The notes under the pieces are model-generated. The model did no database searches, was not told the origin of the DNA, and was given only the letters and a program-made list of their open reading frames with translations. The translations under genes were made by a program, and so were the position numbers. From Amoebidium appalachense (taxonomy: Eukaryota; Ichthyosporea): a stretch of 64,000 nt of DNA. Shown here piece by piece: positions 1 to 28,311 of the stretch (positions are counted from its first letter, which is position 1; each line of letters starts with the position of its first letter). The stretch lies in the NCBI GenBank assembly GCA_963693365.1, contig CAVNZM010000006.1, positions 5,332,001-5,396,000 on the forward strand, written 5' to 3'.

Positions 1-270
1 CACCTTTCTTTTTCTGGACACATCGAACCCTTGCAGACTTAATCTTTCCCTGCCTCTCACATTGCACAGCACTCCTGGACATTGGAACTAATATTAGTGA
101 CCATGTCCGACAAACTGACCATGCCCGACAAATCATGTCGCCTAAACATTCGACAAAGCATCCTTTTTTGCATAGCCAATATTCTTTACATATTCATTTC
201 TTTTGAACTTCCTCCTCTAAGTCTGCATGCAAGGGATCTAGTGGGTCGGAGGCTGACTGTGTGTTTGCAG

Positions 271-15516
<15,246 letters not shown>

Positions 15517-16058
15517 AAATAGTGATTTATTTAGATCTATGGATAGTAATTAATTAGTTTTTGTGATTAGTTATTGATATATGGTCATTGGTTACGTAGT
15601 GTCATGATGTAATATAGTTGCGGCGATTTTGACCTTCCAAATGTTATGTATGCCTAGAGTAAGTTGTGCTTGTGCACAGTAGGTGTGCAATACGCAACTG
15701 CAAATGGTGATTTTGAGATATAACGAGTATCTTCAGTAAGTAAATGTTTCTTTTTTGCTACTATATGCTTGCAGCGACCTGGTTGCTGTATAGAATAACA
15801 TAACACCGATGTAGGATTTGTCCCGAATATGTCTTTGGGTTCTTTGTGGAACCAGATAGTATATTAGAACTGCAATAGTTGGCGGCCAGTAGTGTTGCTA
15901 TTATGTTTCAACTTGTTACCACTTGGATATGTAAGCACCCGTAACGGTCCACAAGTAATGAAACACATACAAATGGTACACACAGACGGTTGCATTGAAC
16001 CTACACACATGCTGATATCAATAACACACACACCAGCGCAAACACCTACACACACAGT

Positions 16059-16099
<41 letters not shown>

Positions 16100-16487
16100 T
16101 ACACACACAAACACACCCTTCCCCCCCCCCTCCCCCCTCTTACACACGCACATGTGCGTATGCACACACATACATACACACATCCACGTACCACGTACAC
16201 ACGCGCACACACCTTGTACATACGGACTAACACATGTACTCGTACGGTCATCACTTTTTTCGTGAGTACTTGCCAGACATATACAGCAGATACACGCATA
16301 CATACTTGCATGCACAAATCCAGTGTGGTCTATAGCTATAGTTTTGGGCCGTGAACTAATTTCATAATTTGCGAAAAGTAGCCGTTTCGAATTAGACGGC
16401 TGCTCACCTTCATTGATATATTTACATATGCATGTACTGACTGATGATCGGGAAGTGACTCAGTAACGGGACTTCAGGATAAGTGAT

Positions 16488-16521
<34 letters not shown>

Positions 16522-16616
16522 GGAGGATTGTGAGCGGTACCTATGCGTGGTGTGCTGTGGGTCACGGTTGTGGCGGCCCCAAGTGGTGTGTGTGTGTGCG
16601 TTGTTGTTGTTGTTGT

Positions 16617-16653
<37 letters not shown>

Positions 16654-16968
16654 GAGTACAGATGCCGCCACCACTTTGCTGTACGGTAGAATGAATGAAT
16701 GCACTGCAATGAGTGAAAAATGAGTGAGAGAGAAAAGGGGGGGGGGGGGGGGGGGGGGGAAGGGGAGGGAGGGGGTGGAGAGAGGGAGAGAGAGAGAAAG
16801 AGATAGAAGGGGGGAGAGGGAGAGAGAGAGAGAGAGGGAGAGAGAGAGAGGGGGGGGGGGGGGGGGGGGGGAGAGAGAGAGGCTAGAGAGGGAGGCCCGG
16901 GAGGGAGGGAGGGAGGGAGGGAGGCCGGGCCCGGGAGGGAGAGAGAGAGCGCGGAGAGAGAGAGATCT

Positions 16969-17003
<35 letters not shown>

Positions 17004-17594
17004 ATGTACGTAGGTGTGTGGCGTAACGGTGTGTGTTAGTGTGTGGTTGTGTGTTTGGCACATACACACCAAAAAGCACAAATTGAAGGGAGGGGGAACG
17101 GGAAGGTCGGGTGGGAGGCCCACGCTAGGGGGGCAAGGAACAAGCTTAAGACTTGCGAAAGCAATGGCACCTAAAGGTTCAATCTACAACGCCTTGAACG
17201 GAAAGCCACCAAAAACCTTATTGAGTGGCACACGTGCACACAGTCAAATTTATATCTCTGATTTCAATGCCCGAAGTATAAACTGTGCAAACTTCCCCCG
17301 ACGGATCAATGCAAGGAAGCACCAGTCACTCCAAAAAGGGAAAAAAGGAAGAAACCCAACATTATTGTTATGCCAACATATACATAATACTAAGGTGAAA
17401 AAAATATTATGTAAGAGTATATTTGCTCTGTACATAAATCATATATCTTGGTGGAAATCATATCCTGGCCCAAGACATCCTTCCAGAACTATGGGGCCCA
17501 CGTACACCAAGTCGGACTCCTCGACCGTTGCTTACTCTGGAAAATTTGACGTGGACAAATTTTTTTATAACAGTCGACGGGGGAAAAAAAAAAA

Positions 17595-17630
<36 letters not shown>

Positions 17631-17834
17631 GGATGAAAGGGGGTGGAAAAAAGGTGCATGATATTCTCGAAGACATGTTTCTTTTCGCTCTGACCTTTAG
17701 CTGGGAGAAAAAAGGGTGCCAGAACAGGTTTCTGAGCTTCAGACACGAGATTTCTCTATACTCCTCCTTTTTATTTTACATATATACCCTACAGAGCTTG
17801 TCCTTGTGTGACAAGCGGATCACCGCAGTAAACA
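15517..17834. other. Intergenic, no gene seen
   Basis: Between the kinase stop codon and a tandem repeat. It starts with about 340 bases of AT-richer sequence, probably the kinase 3' UTR, without a clear AATAAA. A CA cluster (about 15970-16220) and a G/GA/GT block (about 16490-17010) follow. The open frame at 17014-17661 shows no recognisable domain and ends in a G run, so I treat it as chance. Confidence 0.6.
16490..17010. repeat. G-run / (GA)n / (GT)n block
   Basis: Successive long G runs (16490-16520, 16618-16650, 16738-16759) merge into GAGAGA repeats (about 16780-16970) and a short GT repeat (about 16974-17000). No coding potential. Confidence 0.85.
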
Positions 17835-18105
17835 TTTAGGAGAAAAAAGCCCAGGGTTTGTAGATTTTTCACAAACTTGGCGACCGTGCAGTATGATATA
17901 AACCCATCCATTTGCAATTGGTGTGGACACGGAAAGACATGTAATATGTGTGTGTGTGCGTGTTCTAAAAAATTAGGGGAAAAAAGCCCCGGGTTTGTAG
18001 ATTTTTCATAAACGTGACGACCGTGCATCATGATACAAAAATATCAAATTGCACTTGGTGTGGACACGGAAAGCCATGTAATACGTGTGCGCGCGTGTTC
18101 ATATG
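17835..18105. repeat. Two-copy tandem repeat of about 138 bp
   Basis: A unit starting with AGGAGAAAAAAGCCC and continuing with GGGTTTGTAGATTTTTCA recurs about 138 bases later with scattered substitutions. Both copies contain TTGGTGTGGACACGGAAAG and a CATGTAATA stretch. It lies immediately left of the duplicated block and is not present at the left edge of the second copy. Confidence 0.8.
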
Positions 18106-19102
18106 TATTACACAAGTTCATATAGTGTATAAATTTTGTGACGCATGTAGGGGTAAACCTGCGAATCGTGAGAACTTTTCCCAGAAACTCGTATATCTTG
18201 TGAAGGGATGATTATTTTTAAAAGCGGAAAAACGGCCCGGGTACCATATCAGGAGCGGGCAATTTTTGAATTCTCCCTCCCCGGCCCCGCCGGGGAAAAT
18301 TTGAGGTTTTTGGACCTCAAAGAAGTCAAATCCTGCAAAATCCACTACCGGGAGGCCAAAAAGGGTGATTTCACAAAAAAGCAGGGTCATACATGAAAAT
18401 GAGAAAATGGACGAGTTCAGTGGGCTGCCGATAAGTATATTTCGTGCTGGGCCGGTATACATGCTGCCGTGGTTGTTGCTCTAGACGGCAGTATGACATT
18501 GCATGTGCCACGTGACCTGCACGTGAATGCGACCATGTGCAGGCACTGAGTCTAGGGGGATTTTTGTGTGTGTTTTGGAGCACCGACAAGGCAGAGCCAG
18601 GGTGAGGGATGTGTAAACATGGAGTTTAGGGAGATCGTGCTGCTATTGTAACATGTGCACAAAAACAGCCACGTGCACCACACTCCGGTGTACAGAACAA
18701 TAATATGCACATGCGTCACTGTAATACCATGTATGCGCATGCCGCACAAGGTTTAGGAGACCACCACAGTAGATACTATTTTCTTTTGGTTGATATCCAT
18801 GTAGGAATGGTGTGTTGCAGTTGTCATGATCAGCCTGAGGCAGGCACGTGCACTCAGTGAATTACTAGAACTCATGAATAAAAAATACATTCGCTAAAAA
18901 TGGCAAGGTAAATTTGGGCCAAGCTATTATTTCCCCCTTTTAAACGTTTTTTTAGCTCCAAGAACTTCGACGCCAAAATTTCTATATTTGGCCATCGTAT
19001 ATGATAATGAACACGTGTACTTAAAGTAGTTATATAAATATGAGCGGCCCGTTACAAATACAGTGACGAAAAGCAGTGACCCACGAGCAGTTTTTCTTTG
19101 TA

Positions 19103-19164
<62 letters not shown>

Positions 19165-20415
19165 CAGACACACACACCACCACCACGGTGACCACAACCA
19201 CCACCACCACCACCACTCACCCCCCCAAAAACCACACACATGCGTGCACGTGTACACACACACACACACAGAACACCACCACCACCTCCACTGGACCCCA
19301 TTTCCTCGTTGTTTTCTTAAGCCTTCAGACCAGTCCTGTACACTGGAGTTAAATAATTGAATTCACCTAGGCTGACATGCATCCACCCCCGCCTTCCACT
19401 TCCCTCCCCCCCACCCCCACCCCCACCCCCCCCCACCCCCACCCCCTCCCCCTCAATGAAGAAGGGCCCCCGTAAGCCTTGGGGGGGGAGGGGGGGGGGG
19501 GGGAAGGGGAAGGGGGAGCTCTGGAGCCTCCGGGTAGGGAAGTGGGGTCCGGGGATCCGGAGGGGGGGGGGGGGGGAGGGGGCATATAATATTGGGCCTA
19601 GATATCATAGTATGGGGCCCCGGGGGAGGGAGAGGTGGGAGGGGGGGGGGGGGGGGAGGGGGGGGGGGGGGGGGGGAGGATCCACGGGAAGACCTTTAGG
19701 TGCATGTTCTTATTTATACCCCCTTCGAATCATCCCCCCCCCCCCCTGAGTGCAGGCCGTGACGTAGCTACGGTAACCCTGCAGAAGGCAACAAAAATGT
19801 ATTAATTACTAGCACTGTACATCATCGGTGTTCATAGTGTAGCTTGCACCACGCATGATCACTTTAAAGTAGTCACAAAGTTTAGTTATTTTCATTATTT
19901 TCATTGCTCTGAACTCTATTACTCTGAAACGATCACCGTGCATGTGCCGCAAGATAACAACCCTATATGTGTGCAGCTGCAGCCTGCAGGTTAGACTCGC
20001 TGAAAAGACAATTGTCAGTGTGCATCCGACGCTTGCAGCTGCAGCTAGCCTCTGCAACATTAATACTTGCCAAGTGAATGCTCTTACACTTGATCATCAT
20101 TCACTCAAAAAACCGAGGGCCGACAGATTAAATATTAATGTCGATCCGAATGATCAGCAAGTGTCTACCGTGTACTACTATATACACACACGTTAAAAAG
20201 CGCAGCTATCAGTTACAAGGCACACCTGCTGCACTGGCACACACACACATACACACCGGCAGATACTGTCAAAATTTACTTTCATGTACTTCCTCGGTCC
20301 GACACAGGTGCACATGAACACGTACATATGTACAAGCCGCGCACACACCACACCACACACACACACGCACACACACGCACACACATGCACACACGCACAC
20401 ACGCACGCACACACA

Positions 20416-20447
<32 letters not shown>

Positions 20448-20452
20448 CACGT

Positions 20453-20525
<73 letters not shown>

Positions 20526-20600
20526 ATACACACACACACACATCACTGGGTGCGCTCGCTGGGGATTAGTTTTTTGGCACACTGTTGACTTTATCGTGTG

Positions 20601-20620
20601 TTTATTATTTGCCATTTATT
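20601..20620 (-). terminator. Possible polyadenylation signals
   Basis: Two TTTATT motifs (AATAAA on the minus strand) at 20601-20606 and 20615-20620 lie about 350 bases beyond the stop of the minus-strand transposase-like gene. Both are conserved in copy 2 (60170-60175, 60184-60189). Conservation is weak evidence because the copies are recent. Confidence 0.4.
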
Positions 20621-20851
20621 GGCCAGCGGCCAACATTTATAAATATATATACCTAAAAATAAATACTGACTGCGGCCAGCAGACATTATACACCTTCCAG
20701 GACACATAAACACCAATAGTCTAACACACCATACTCTCGATCACAAAGAATTACTAACAAACAGAGAAAAGTGCAATGGCTCTGTACTATTACTCAGATT
20801 CTAAATTTTAATTTCTAACAGTAAACTTCGGAATGAAAGCTAGCCCCCCCC

Positions 20852-20885
<34 letters not shown>

Positions 20886-20964
20886 CATGACTGTACGAAG
20901 AACAGGTATAACTTGAAGCGCTACAACACATATGAGATCCGTTACATTGGTGTACATTCCAATA

Positions 20965-22620
20965 TCAGACACTAGTTTGGCTACTCTGACTACTCTGAGA
21001 TCCTGATTGGCTGCCTGCACACTTGCGGCCACGGTTACTTTGCTTTCGATCGTGCCATTGCAGCTGCGTCTCTCCAGCAGGTGGCAACGCCAGGCCCAGC
21101 ACAGCAGATGCACGAGAAGGGGGTGGGAACTGCCCACCAGCCGAGGGCTGGCCCACATGGCCCAAGTAAGGATGGGGACCGTGCTGCGGCAGTAGCCCAG
21201 GCATGGGGAAGGCAGGGCCGGGCTGAGGCGGCATGATGCCCCACGGTGGGGGCCAGCCATGTGGGTGGTGCGGGCCTGGATGGGGTGCAGGGGGCATGTG
21301 CGGCACATGGCCCTGCTGCATGTCAAGCGCGGGTGCTGGTGGCATGGCATCCTGATTGGCTGCAACCCAACGTGGGCAGCTCTTGGCCCGATTGGAGCCG
21401 GGGCAGCCCTTGCCCTGGCGGCCACACGTCTTGCAGGTCTTGGGGGCTCTCTGGGGTGGCTGCATAGGAGGGGCCACCGGCAAATCCATCTGCAGGGGCC
21501 CCTCAGGCCCAATGTCGCGATGCTTCTTGCCCACACGCATGGGCAAGGGCCGCTCACGCTGCGCCCCTGCATCGACACCGTCTGGAACAGGGAGGGGTGG
21601 CAGGGGGGCAGGCCGTATGGTTGCTGGCACAGCGTCTGCCCTCTCCTCGCGCATACGCTTGCGGTGATCTGCCAGGCCCTCGTGTGTGGAGCGCTGTGCA
21701 TGTGCCGTCTGCCAGGTCTTCCACTTGTCGAAATGCTTCTTGATGTAGGCCGCATCCTTCATGTAGATTCCCCCAGCCACAGAGACAGCCTTGTTAAAGT
21801 CTTGGGCCAAAGCCTCGAACAGCTGGCCGTTGGGCTTTGCATGTGCCTTGTAGGTGCCCAGGAGCAGCGTGCTGAATAGCTTGCGCTCCTGAGGGGTAAG
21901 CACCGGAAGGAAGGGGATGGCCACATGTTGCTTCTGCGCCAGGAACTTGTAGTCGCCCCTCAGTGCAGGGTCCGGCTGTGGTGCACCACGCGCCGCCTGG
22001 TTGCCCCACACCCCCATGGCAGCACCGTCACCCTCCTCGACCTCACAGTCCTCTGGCCCGCCCATCACGCCATTGGCTGCAGGCTCGTTGTTATCAGACG
22101 GAGGTGGGGGTGCGGGCACCGCAACTGGCTCCTGCGCCGGGGCATTGGCCACACAGGAGAGCGGGGCAAAGTTGAAGTACTCCTCCGGTAGCTTGTAGCA
22201 GCCCACGGGTACCCACTGGGGGTCGAGGTGATGGCCGTACAGCATCAGGGCCAGTGCCTCCATGTCGTCCACAATCCAGGGGCTGTAGTGGGGGGGGCCC
22301 GATGCCTGGCCCAGGCGGTTGCGGTAGTGTGCACGCAGGTTGTGGCGGTGGCGCCTATTGGACATGGTGGCGTCCAGCAGGCGCAGCGACATGCGTGTGG
22401 CCCCAAAGTGGGTGGCCAGGGGGTTGTGCACTGCCCCCTCCACCTCGTTGGTGCCCCGGATGCAGCGGTAGCGCATGAGCCCATCTGCGTCGGCAGTGGT
22501 CTCGTAGTAGAGGGGCAGGCCGGGGGGGTCCGACAGACAGCCATTTTGGGCGTGTTCGAGCAGCGACTGTGGGGGCACAAGCAAACACCAGAGAGATGGG
22601 TGGGTGGTGGTGGTGGTAGT

Positions 22621-22651
<31 letters not shown>

Positions 22652-22726
22652 GGATGGGGTTGCTAAGGACAAAAAGGAGCAGGGAAAGGCAAAAAACAAC
22701 TGGCTAGGCAGCAACGGCGGTGCGGG

Positions 22727-22779
<53 letters not shown>

Positions 22780-23350
22780 TGTGTATGTTTGGGGGGGGGG
22801 GGGGGGGGGGGGGAGGGGGGGGGAGGCTAGGGTGTGCGTGTGTGTGCAGATGAACCAAGGATGACACATAAGCGAAGAATCTTTTCTGTGGTGGTGGAGT
22901 TGTTGGGCGCCTGCGGGGGGAGGGGGGGGGGGGGGGGATGTTGCCTCGAGTCTTTCAAAGCCATCCTTCTTGAACAGAGGCTTGCCATCCGGTCTGGGCG
23001 GCACATCCTTGTAGGTGTTTTTGAACTCCACCAGCCGCGAGACCAGCGTGTATGGGTCGGGAATGACCCGCCGGATGCGCTCCATGAAGTAGCTCAGGTC
23101 GCCGCCCTTGAGCTCGGTTTTAATGTCGATGCCCTTCTGCTCCAGCACCCCCTGTGAGGCAGGATGCCAATATTAATTTACTACGCACACTGCAATTTGG
23201 GTTTTGTAGACTTTGATAGCTGCCGTTATTGTAGGACCCCTCCCCTCCACCCCCCCCATCTTCTCCCCCAACACAAGTAAAAAATGCATGTGGCTGTTTC
23301 CCCCCACAACCCTACATTAATTCTCTCTAGGCATATGAATAACCCCCCAC

Positions 23351-23381
<31 letters not shown>

Positions 23382-23545
23382 TTGCCCCCCCTTTCTCTGA
23401 GGCTCAGGCTCTCTCTCTTCCCTCAGAAGTTTTGTCGAGGGTGTGCATGGTTGTGGGTGGAATGGTGAGTGTGTGCTAATAAGTGTATGTGTGTGTGCGC
23501 GTCACGCATGTTGTTGTAACACAGTTGCCGTTTTTTTTTTTTTTT

Positions 23546-23576
<31 letters not shown>

Positions 23577-25551
23577 GCACCTTCACATGTCCGTAATCCT
23601 CTTCATTCCACACAAATATTGCCTCGCTGAGTGCGCGTGCGTACTCAGCCCTGCGGGGGTGTGACTTGTACGTGCCGTCCGCCGTGTTTGCAATGGAGTG
23701 GAAGGCGTCATTCAGCACAGTCTGCCACACCACCTCCCCAGGCGGTGCCTGGCCCAACATGCCCTCTCTGGGAGCTGCCTCGGGTCCCCCTGGGGCTGCC
23801 TCAAGGCCCCCCGGGGCTGCCTGGGGGTCCTGGGGGGGTGCCTGTGGGCCGGCAAGGGGTTGCTGCTGCTCGGCAGGGGGAGGACTGGCAGGGGGAGGGG
23901 CTGGGTCAGGGACCACCGGCACCTCGGCACCTGGGTCCGGTGGGGGCTGAATGGGCCGTAGCCACTGCAGGTGCACCATCAGCTTAAAGGGCGGCGGGCC
24001 CAGCTCGCCCAGGATCTTGCCCTTGTCGGGGCCAAAGGGCACCTGCATGGCCGGCGACAGCACCTGATCCACCCGCACCACTGCATGCTTCTTGCCCACC
24101 TTCATGCCCCCCCAGCGCTCCGGCTGCACAGCCAGCACCACCCCGGTGGCTGCTGCAGCATGTGGGCCCCGCCTGGGCACAATCTCAACCCCTTCACCGA
24201 GTGCCTTTGCATGAAGCCGCGCTGCATGTCATAGAGGGAAGCAAAAAACTCAGCCAAAAAGCCACAACACCAACGTTTTTCTCTTCGCTCCACAAATATC
24301 AAATGCATATCCCTTAGCAACCCCCTTCCCCCCCCCCCCCCCCCCCCTTCTCCCCTACCCCCCCCCCCCCCCCCCCCCCTCTCCCAGTGCCCCGCTTGTG
24401 TGGCACTTGCACGTGTTAACAGTGCTATAGCCCCCCCCCCCCCCCCCCCCCCCCCCCACCACCACCACCAATCAGGCTGCCCCCCTCCTTTGATAGCCAC
24501 CCGACACCCAGCATAACACAACTGGAACACTGGCCCATGTGATCAGCCCCCCCCCCCCCCGGCCCCCCGGCCCCCCCCCCCCCCCCCCTCCTCCCCCTCC
24601 CCTCTCCTCTGGGGGGCCCACAATCTTTCTATATCTGGCATAAGCACATAAGCACTGGGGCAAAAAGCAGGTGGGATACACACCTGACAGGTTTGGCCTA
24701 TCGACCACGGCCGAGTAGACCTGCAGGGACGCATATGCATCAAGGGCAGCGTAGGTGGCCTGCACACCTGATAGCGGCTCGTGCCAGTTGGAGCACCGAA
24801 CAAGTGCCGGCTTGGGCAGCTTCTTGCCTATGACCTGGGCAGTGATGTCGGCCAAGCCCCGGCCGCGGGCCGCAGAGGTGATAGCTGCACGGGCGTAGCA
24901 GAACCGGCCCAGCTCCAGATAGATGGCCACAGGGGTGCCGTAGTCCTTGTTGAGGTGGGCCGAGTCCGTGCCGATCTGCTTGCCCACCTTGATGATGCTG
25001 GGGTCCCTAAGCAGCGCAATCAGCTCGTCCACCAGCCGCGCGGTTGGGGCCCATGCGTGCCAAGTGGAAGATGTACACGGCCCGTGCGGTGGCAATCTGC
25101 AGCGTGCAAACTTTGGACCGCGCCTGGCCCACCCGATCATCCACTTGCAGTCCAGCCCCACCACCCGGTGCTGCTGCCCCTCCAGGTCGGCCCGAATGGC
25201 CGCTGTGGCCACCACCGCCCCCTGGCAGTCGGTGTACACCGGCTTAGGGTAGTTGGCCGGCAGCTCCAGCCCAGGCAGACCGTCCGTCACGCTTACCAGC
25301 GCAGCCTCGTTCAGACGGATGGGGCATTTTGGCCGGGCTAGGGTTGGAAACATGCGCTCAACAAACGCCCGGTCTTGGCAGCACCGATCCGTGTAGAAGA
25401 AGGCCGGGCCCTTGCTGTTGAGCGCCGCCGTGGTGGCAGAGATGCGCTGGATCACGGGCTCATTCTCCTGGTGGCTGCAGTCCCGTGTAAATACCTGCGC
25501 CCGGATCTCTGGGGTGCCGCACTGTGTGAGAGGGCATCTCCGAGCAGCCAT
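20965..25551 (-). CDS. Transposase-like protein with 3'-5' exonuclease domain, copy 1
   Basis: Minus-strand exons: 25551-24684, 24221-23581, 23151-22945 and 22566-20965. Phases agree, giving 1105 residues from an ATG at 25551. An acceptor (CACACAG) at 25522 could instead mean further exons upstream; none was recognised, so the 5' end may be truncated. Order: FFYTDRCCQDRAF, resembling the end of a DDE transposase; a DEDD exonuclease domain; a Pro/Gln/Ala-rich linker; a MERIRR..LVSRLVEF segment; then YRCIRGTNEVEG...H with RHNLRAHYRNRLG, which resembles modules I recall from exonuclease-bearing transposase-like proteins of fungi and animals. It ends with a Cys cluster KTCKTCGRQGKGC and a Pro/His-rich tail. 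The third intron has a GC donor. Role in transposition is inferred. Confidence 0.75.
22567..22944 (-). other. GC-AG intron
   Basis: On the minus strand the exon ends CTCGAG and the intron starts GCAACATCC and ends CCCCCACAG. The spliced product reads FERLESLLEHAQNGC in phase. No GT donor gives the same quality of join. The equivalent intron in copy 2 (62126-62553) has the same donor. Confidence 0.6.
24684..25521 (-). other. DEDD (RNase D/WRN-type) exonuclease domain with altered Exo I motif
   Basis: Exo I reads VVGLDCKW, where families of this type normally have D-x-E. Exo II is VGKQIGTDSAHLNKDYG with its Asp. Exo III is TYAALDAYASLQVY, the DEDDy form with Tyr and Asp. Three of the four metal-binding acids are present and the Glu is Lys. 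This exon of copy 2 lies outside the window, so the change cannot be compared. Confidence 0.7.
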
Positions 25552-26113
25552 GCATGTTCTAGCTTCCCTTACCACATGGCCCTTCCCGAGACTTCATGTG
25601 CCCACACAATCCTTTCCCCCTCCCTCCCCCCAAACTCATGTGCCCACATACTTTCCCCTCCCTCCCCCCCCAAAACTCTCCTTCCCCCCCCCTCCCCCCC
25701 CCTCCCCCTCCCCCCCCCCCTCCCCCTCCCCCTCCCCCCTCCCCCTCCCCCCCCACTCTCCCCCCCCCTCCTCCCCTCTTCTCCCCCCCTCACTGCGTGT
25801 GTGTGCGCGTGTATGTGGCAGTGTCGAAGTTATGTGCAGATGCGCGTTCTATGTGCTGGTTATAGGGAGCAAGTGTGCGTACACGTCTGACGGAGGAGGG
25901 GGAGGGGGGGGGGGGGGAAAGAAGGGGGTGAGGCCTAGGGGGGAGGGGTCCAAGGGGTTCCATGTCACTGTGTGGTGGTAGTGGTGGTGGGAGGAAGAGG
26001 AAAACGGTTGGTAACCATGAGGGCAGCCTGAGGGGGAAACGTATGACGGGGCCTAGGAAGTGGGTCAGCCCGGGAGTGCCTCATACAGGAGAACGCGTCC
26101 GACATACCCCCTC

Positions 26114-26148
<35 letters not shown>

Positions 26149-27077
26149 ACCCCCCACCCCCCTCCCACGCCCCTCCCACCTCTCTCCCCCCTCCCCCCCC
26201 CCCCCCCCCCGGCCCTAAATTCTCCCGGGCTGACCCACTTCTCAGAGAGAGCAAGGGGGGGAGGGAGGTGGGGAGGGGAAAACACAACTAGTGCTTGAGC
26301 AATAACATCTCCATATAGGTTTTAAGTAAACACACACGGGAACATGTTTTGCTATTGTTGTTCCAGTTGGCAACCCTCAGTCTGGGAAGATGGCAATTTT
26401 CAGGACCCTACTTTCGTCTTTCAAAGTTTCCTGTTTTTATATTTTTTATAATTTTTTTTATTTTTTATTATTGTTTAAGGGCCCTAATGATGAAGGGAGA
26501 GGCCGGATGCTTGGAAAAGGGTTTTTTTTTTTTTTTTTGTAGGGGGAGGGAGGGGAGGGAAGGGGGAGGGGGGGAGAGGGGGAGGCGGGGTTTATTTTTT
26601 GAAACTCGGGGGGAGGGGGCCCGCGAGAAGGGGGGGGGAGGGTGGGGTGGGTGGGGGGGGGAGGGGGGGGGATGGGGAGGTGCTGGGGAGGAGGTCGGAT
26701 GAGGGGGAAGGTGGGGTGGAGGGGTGGGGGGGGGGGGGGGGGGGATTTGGAAATAACCACGTGGAAGGTTGAGTTGGCCGGGCATATAGGTGAGAGGCCG
26801 GGGGGAGGGGGGTTTGTGAGAGGGGGGTTTAAGCAAAAGGGGGAAAACAGCGGCGGGGAGGGGAGGGGGGAGTACTGGGCCGGGGGGGGGGGGGGGGGGG
26901 GGGGGGGTACTGGTGGGAGGAGGAGGGGGGGGGGGGGGGGTTGTTAAAGCAAAGGGAGGAAAAAAGGGTAAGGGAACGGTGCAGCTTGCTCGTTTATATC
27001 TAGCCACTCGTTTTACAGTCTACCCTGGGGGAGGGGGGGGGGGGGGGGGGGGGATGGGGGGGAAACAAACGACATGA

Positions 27078-27132
<55 letters not shown>

Positions 27133-27258
27133 TGGTCCAGTGACGAGAAACGAAGACAATGATCGGGTTGTTAAAATTATCTTGTACTTTAAAAAAAAAA
27201 TTACGTTCACACTGAAGTCTCACAAATACAAAAACCATTCACATGCTACCAAGAAAAC
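25552..27258. other. Low-complexity intergenic region, no gene seen
   Basis: C-rich (25610-25795, 26105-26210) and G-rich (26540-27055) blocks with a short CA repeat (about 27080-27127). It should hold any upstream exons of the transposase-like gene and the 3' UTR of the seven-span gene, but I found no convincing exon. Contains the inverted repeat at 26057-26241. Confidence 0.6.
26057..26241. repeat. 19-bp perfect inverted repeat bracketing 147 bp
   Basis: GAAGTGGGTCAGCCCGGGA at 26057-26075 is the exact reverse complement of 26223-26241. The interior is mainly C runs. It could be a small foldback element or a hairpin; no target duplication was seen. Confidence 0.75.
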
Positions 27259-28280
27259 CTAGTAGGAAGATCGAACTGAAATTTCTAACCCCGTCTGCCC
27301 ATCCAGTGGGTCACTGTGGGTTTGACTATGACGAAAGCTCGGCGATTCGGAAATATTATTCCCGGTTGGGGATTCAAGATAACTGCGGGAATCCCAACCG
27401 TACTTCAAGAAAAAAGACTTGGTTGCGGCTGCCGCAGGCGCCTGAAAATTTAAAGAATCTCGCGCTACCTCCTCATGTCCTCTACTGCTCTCAGTCACGG
27501 ATATCACTGGTCCGATGTATTTGCATCCGTGATTCTTAGCTAATCCCGGAGCGGCATACACCTGCATATTTACGCTCCCGGACGACCTATTCATTCCTTG
27601 ACCAGTGGGATAAGGGCCGGTAAGAGTCCGTTTTTCCGCCACGACGACCGATCTAATTATAGCCCATTGGAGCACTATTGATACGTATTGCAGTATGGTA
27701 TTTAGTGCAAGTAGTAGAAGACTCGGAGAAAGATTCGTCAACAATTGGGGGGTGTGCGCGAAAGTAGCGGTGAGCGCGTAGCCAATCAGAAACGACGCAG
27801 ATATCAACAGCAGGAGTTTTGCCTGTGCCATTTCGTGTTCCTTTAAATACGCCCTTTTGCGGTAGAGGAGGAGGGAGGACGCGAGAAAAAGGAGGAGGAG
27901 GGTAAATTCCAGTGTGAGCCGGACGATGCTGAACTTGCTCTGGCCCCCGTGAACAAGGGGGGGTTCATCCGGCCTGTGGAGCGAAAATTGAAAATGTGAG
28001 TTGGGGATTGGGTCAACATCATTGGGAGGGGCAGGGGGATCAAAAAAGGGTCAGGTGGTGGTGGGGTTGGTGGGGAGGGGGCGGTTGGAAGGAAGGTTTG
28101 GGAGGGGGTGGGGGGGGGGGGGGGGGGGGGGGAGGGGAGGGGGGGGGGGGAAGGGGGGGAGAGGGGGCGGAGAGGGAGGCGGGATTGTGGGGGGAAGGGG
28201 GGAGTGAGGGGGAGATAGAGGGGAAAAGCCTCGGGAACGGAAAGAGGCGGGAGAAAGGGGCCCGGAGGTCTAGGGGAAAG

Positions 28281-28311
<31 letters not shown>

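Larger units (their letters stand above)
18232..24360. repeat. Duplicated block, copy 1 (more than 6 kb)
   Basis: From ACGGCCCGGGTACC at 18232 the sequence matches 57778 onward in the same orientation to the end of the window. Differences are scattered substitutions plus changed lengths of homopolymers and microsatellites. For example, a CT repeat is 16 units here (22731-22762) and 30 units in copy 2 (62325-62384). The block includes CA, G and C tracts at 19100-20540 and most of the transposase-like gene. No terminal inverted repeat or target-site duplication was visible at the left edge. The right edge of copy 2 is outside the window, so the repeat may be longer. Confidence 0.9.

Noticed and set aside
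17014-17661. 215-codon plus-strand ORF
   Set aside because: No domain, starts in a GT repeat and ends in a G run; no splice or promoter support.
19809-20060. Minus-strand ORF kept in both duplicated copies
   Set aside because: The copies are so similar throughout that conservation says nothing; no recognisable features.
22663-23148. Read-through of the 207-nt transposase-like exon into a Pro-rich frame
   Set aside because: The GC-AG splice gives a clean in-phase join in both copies, while the read-through frame differs between copies after the homopolymer.
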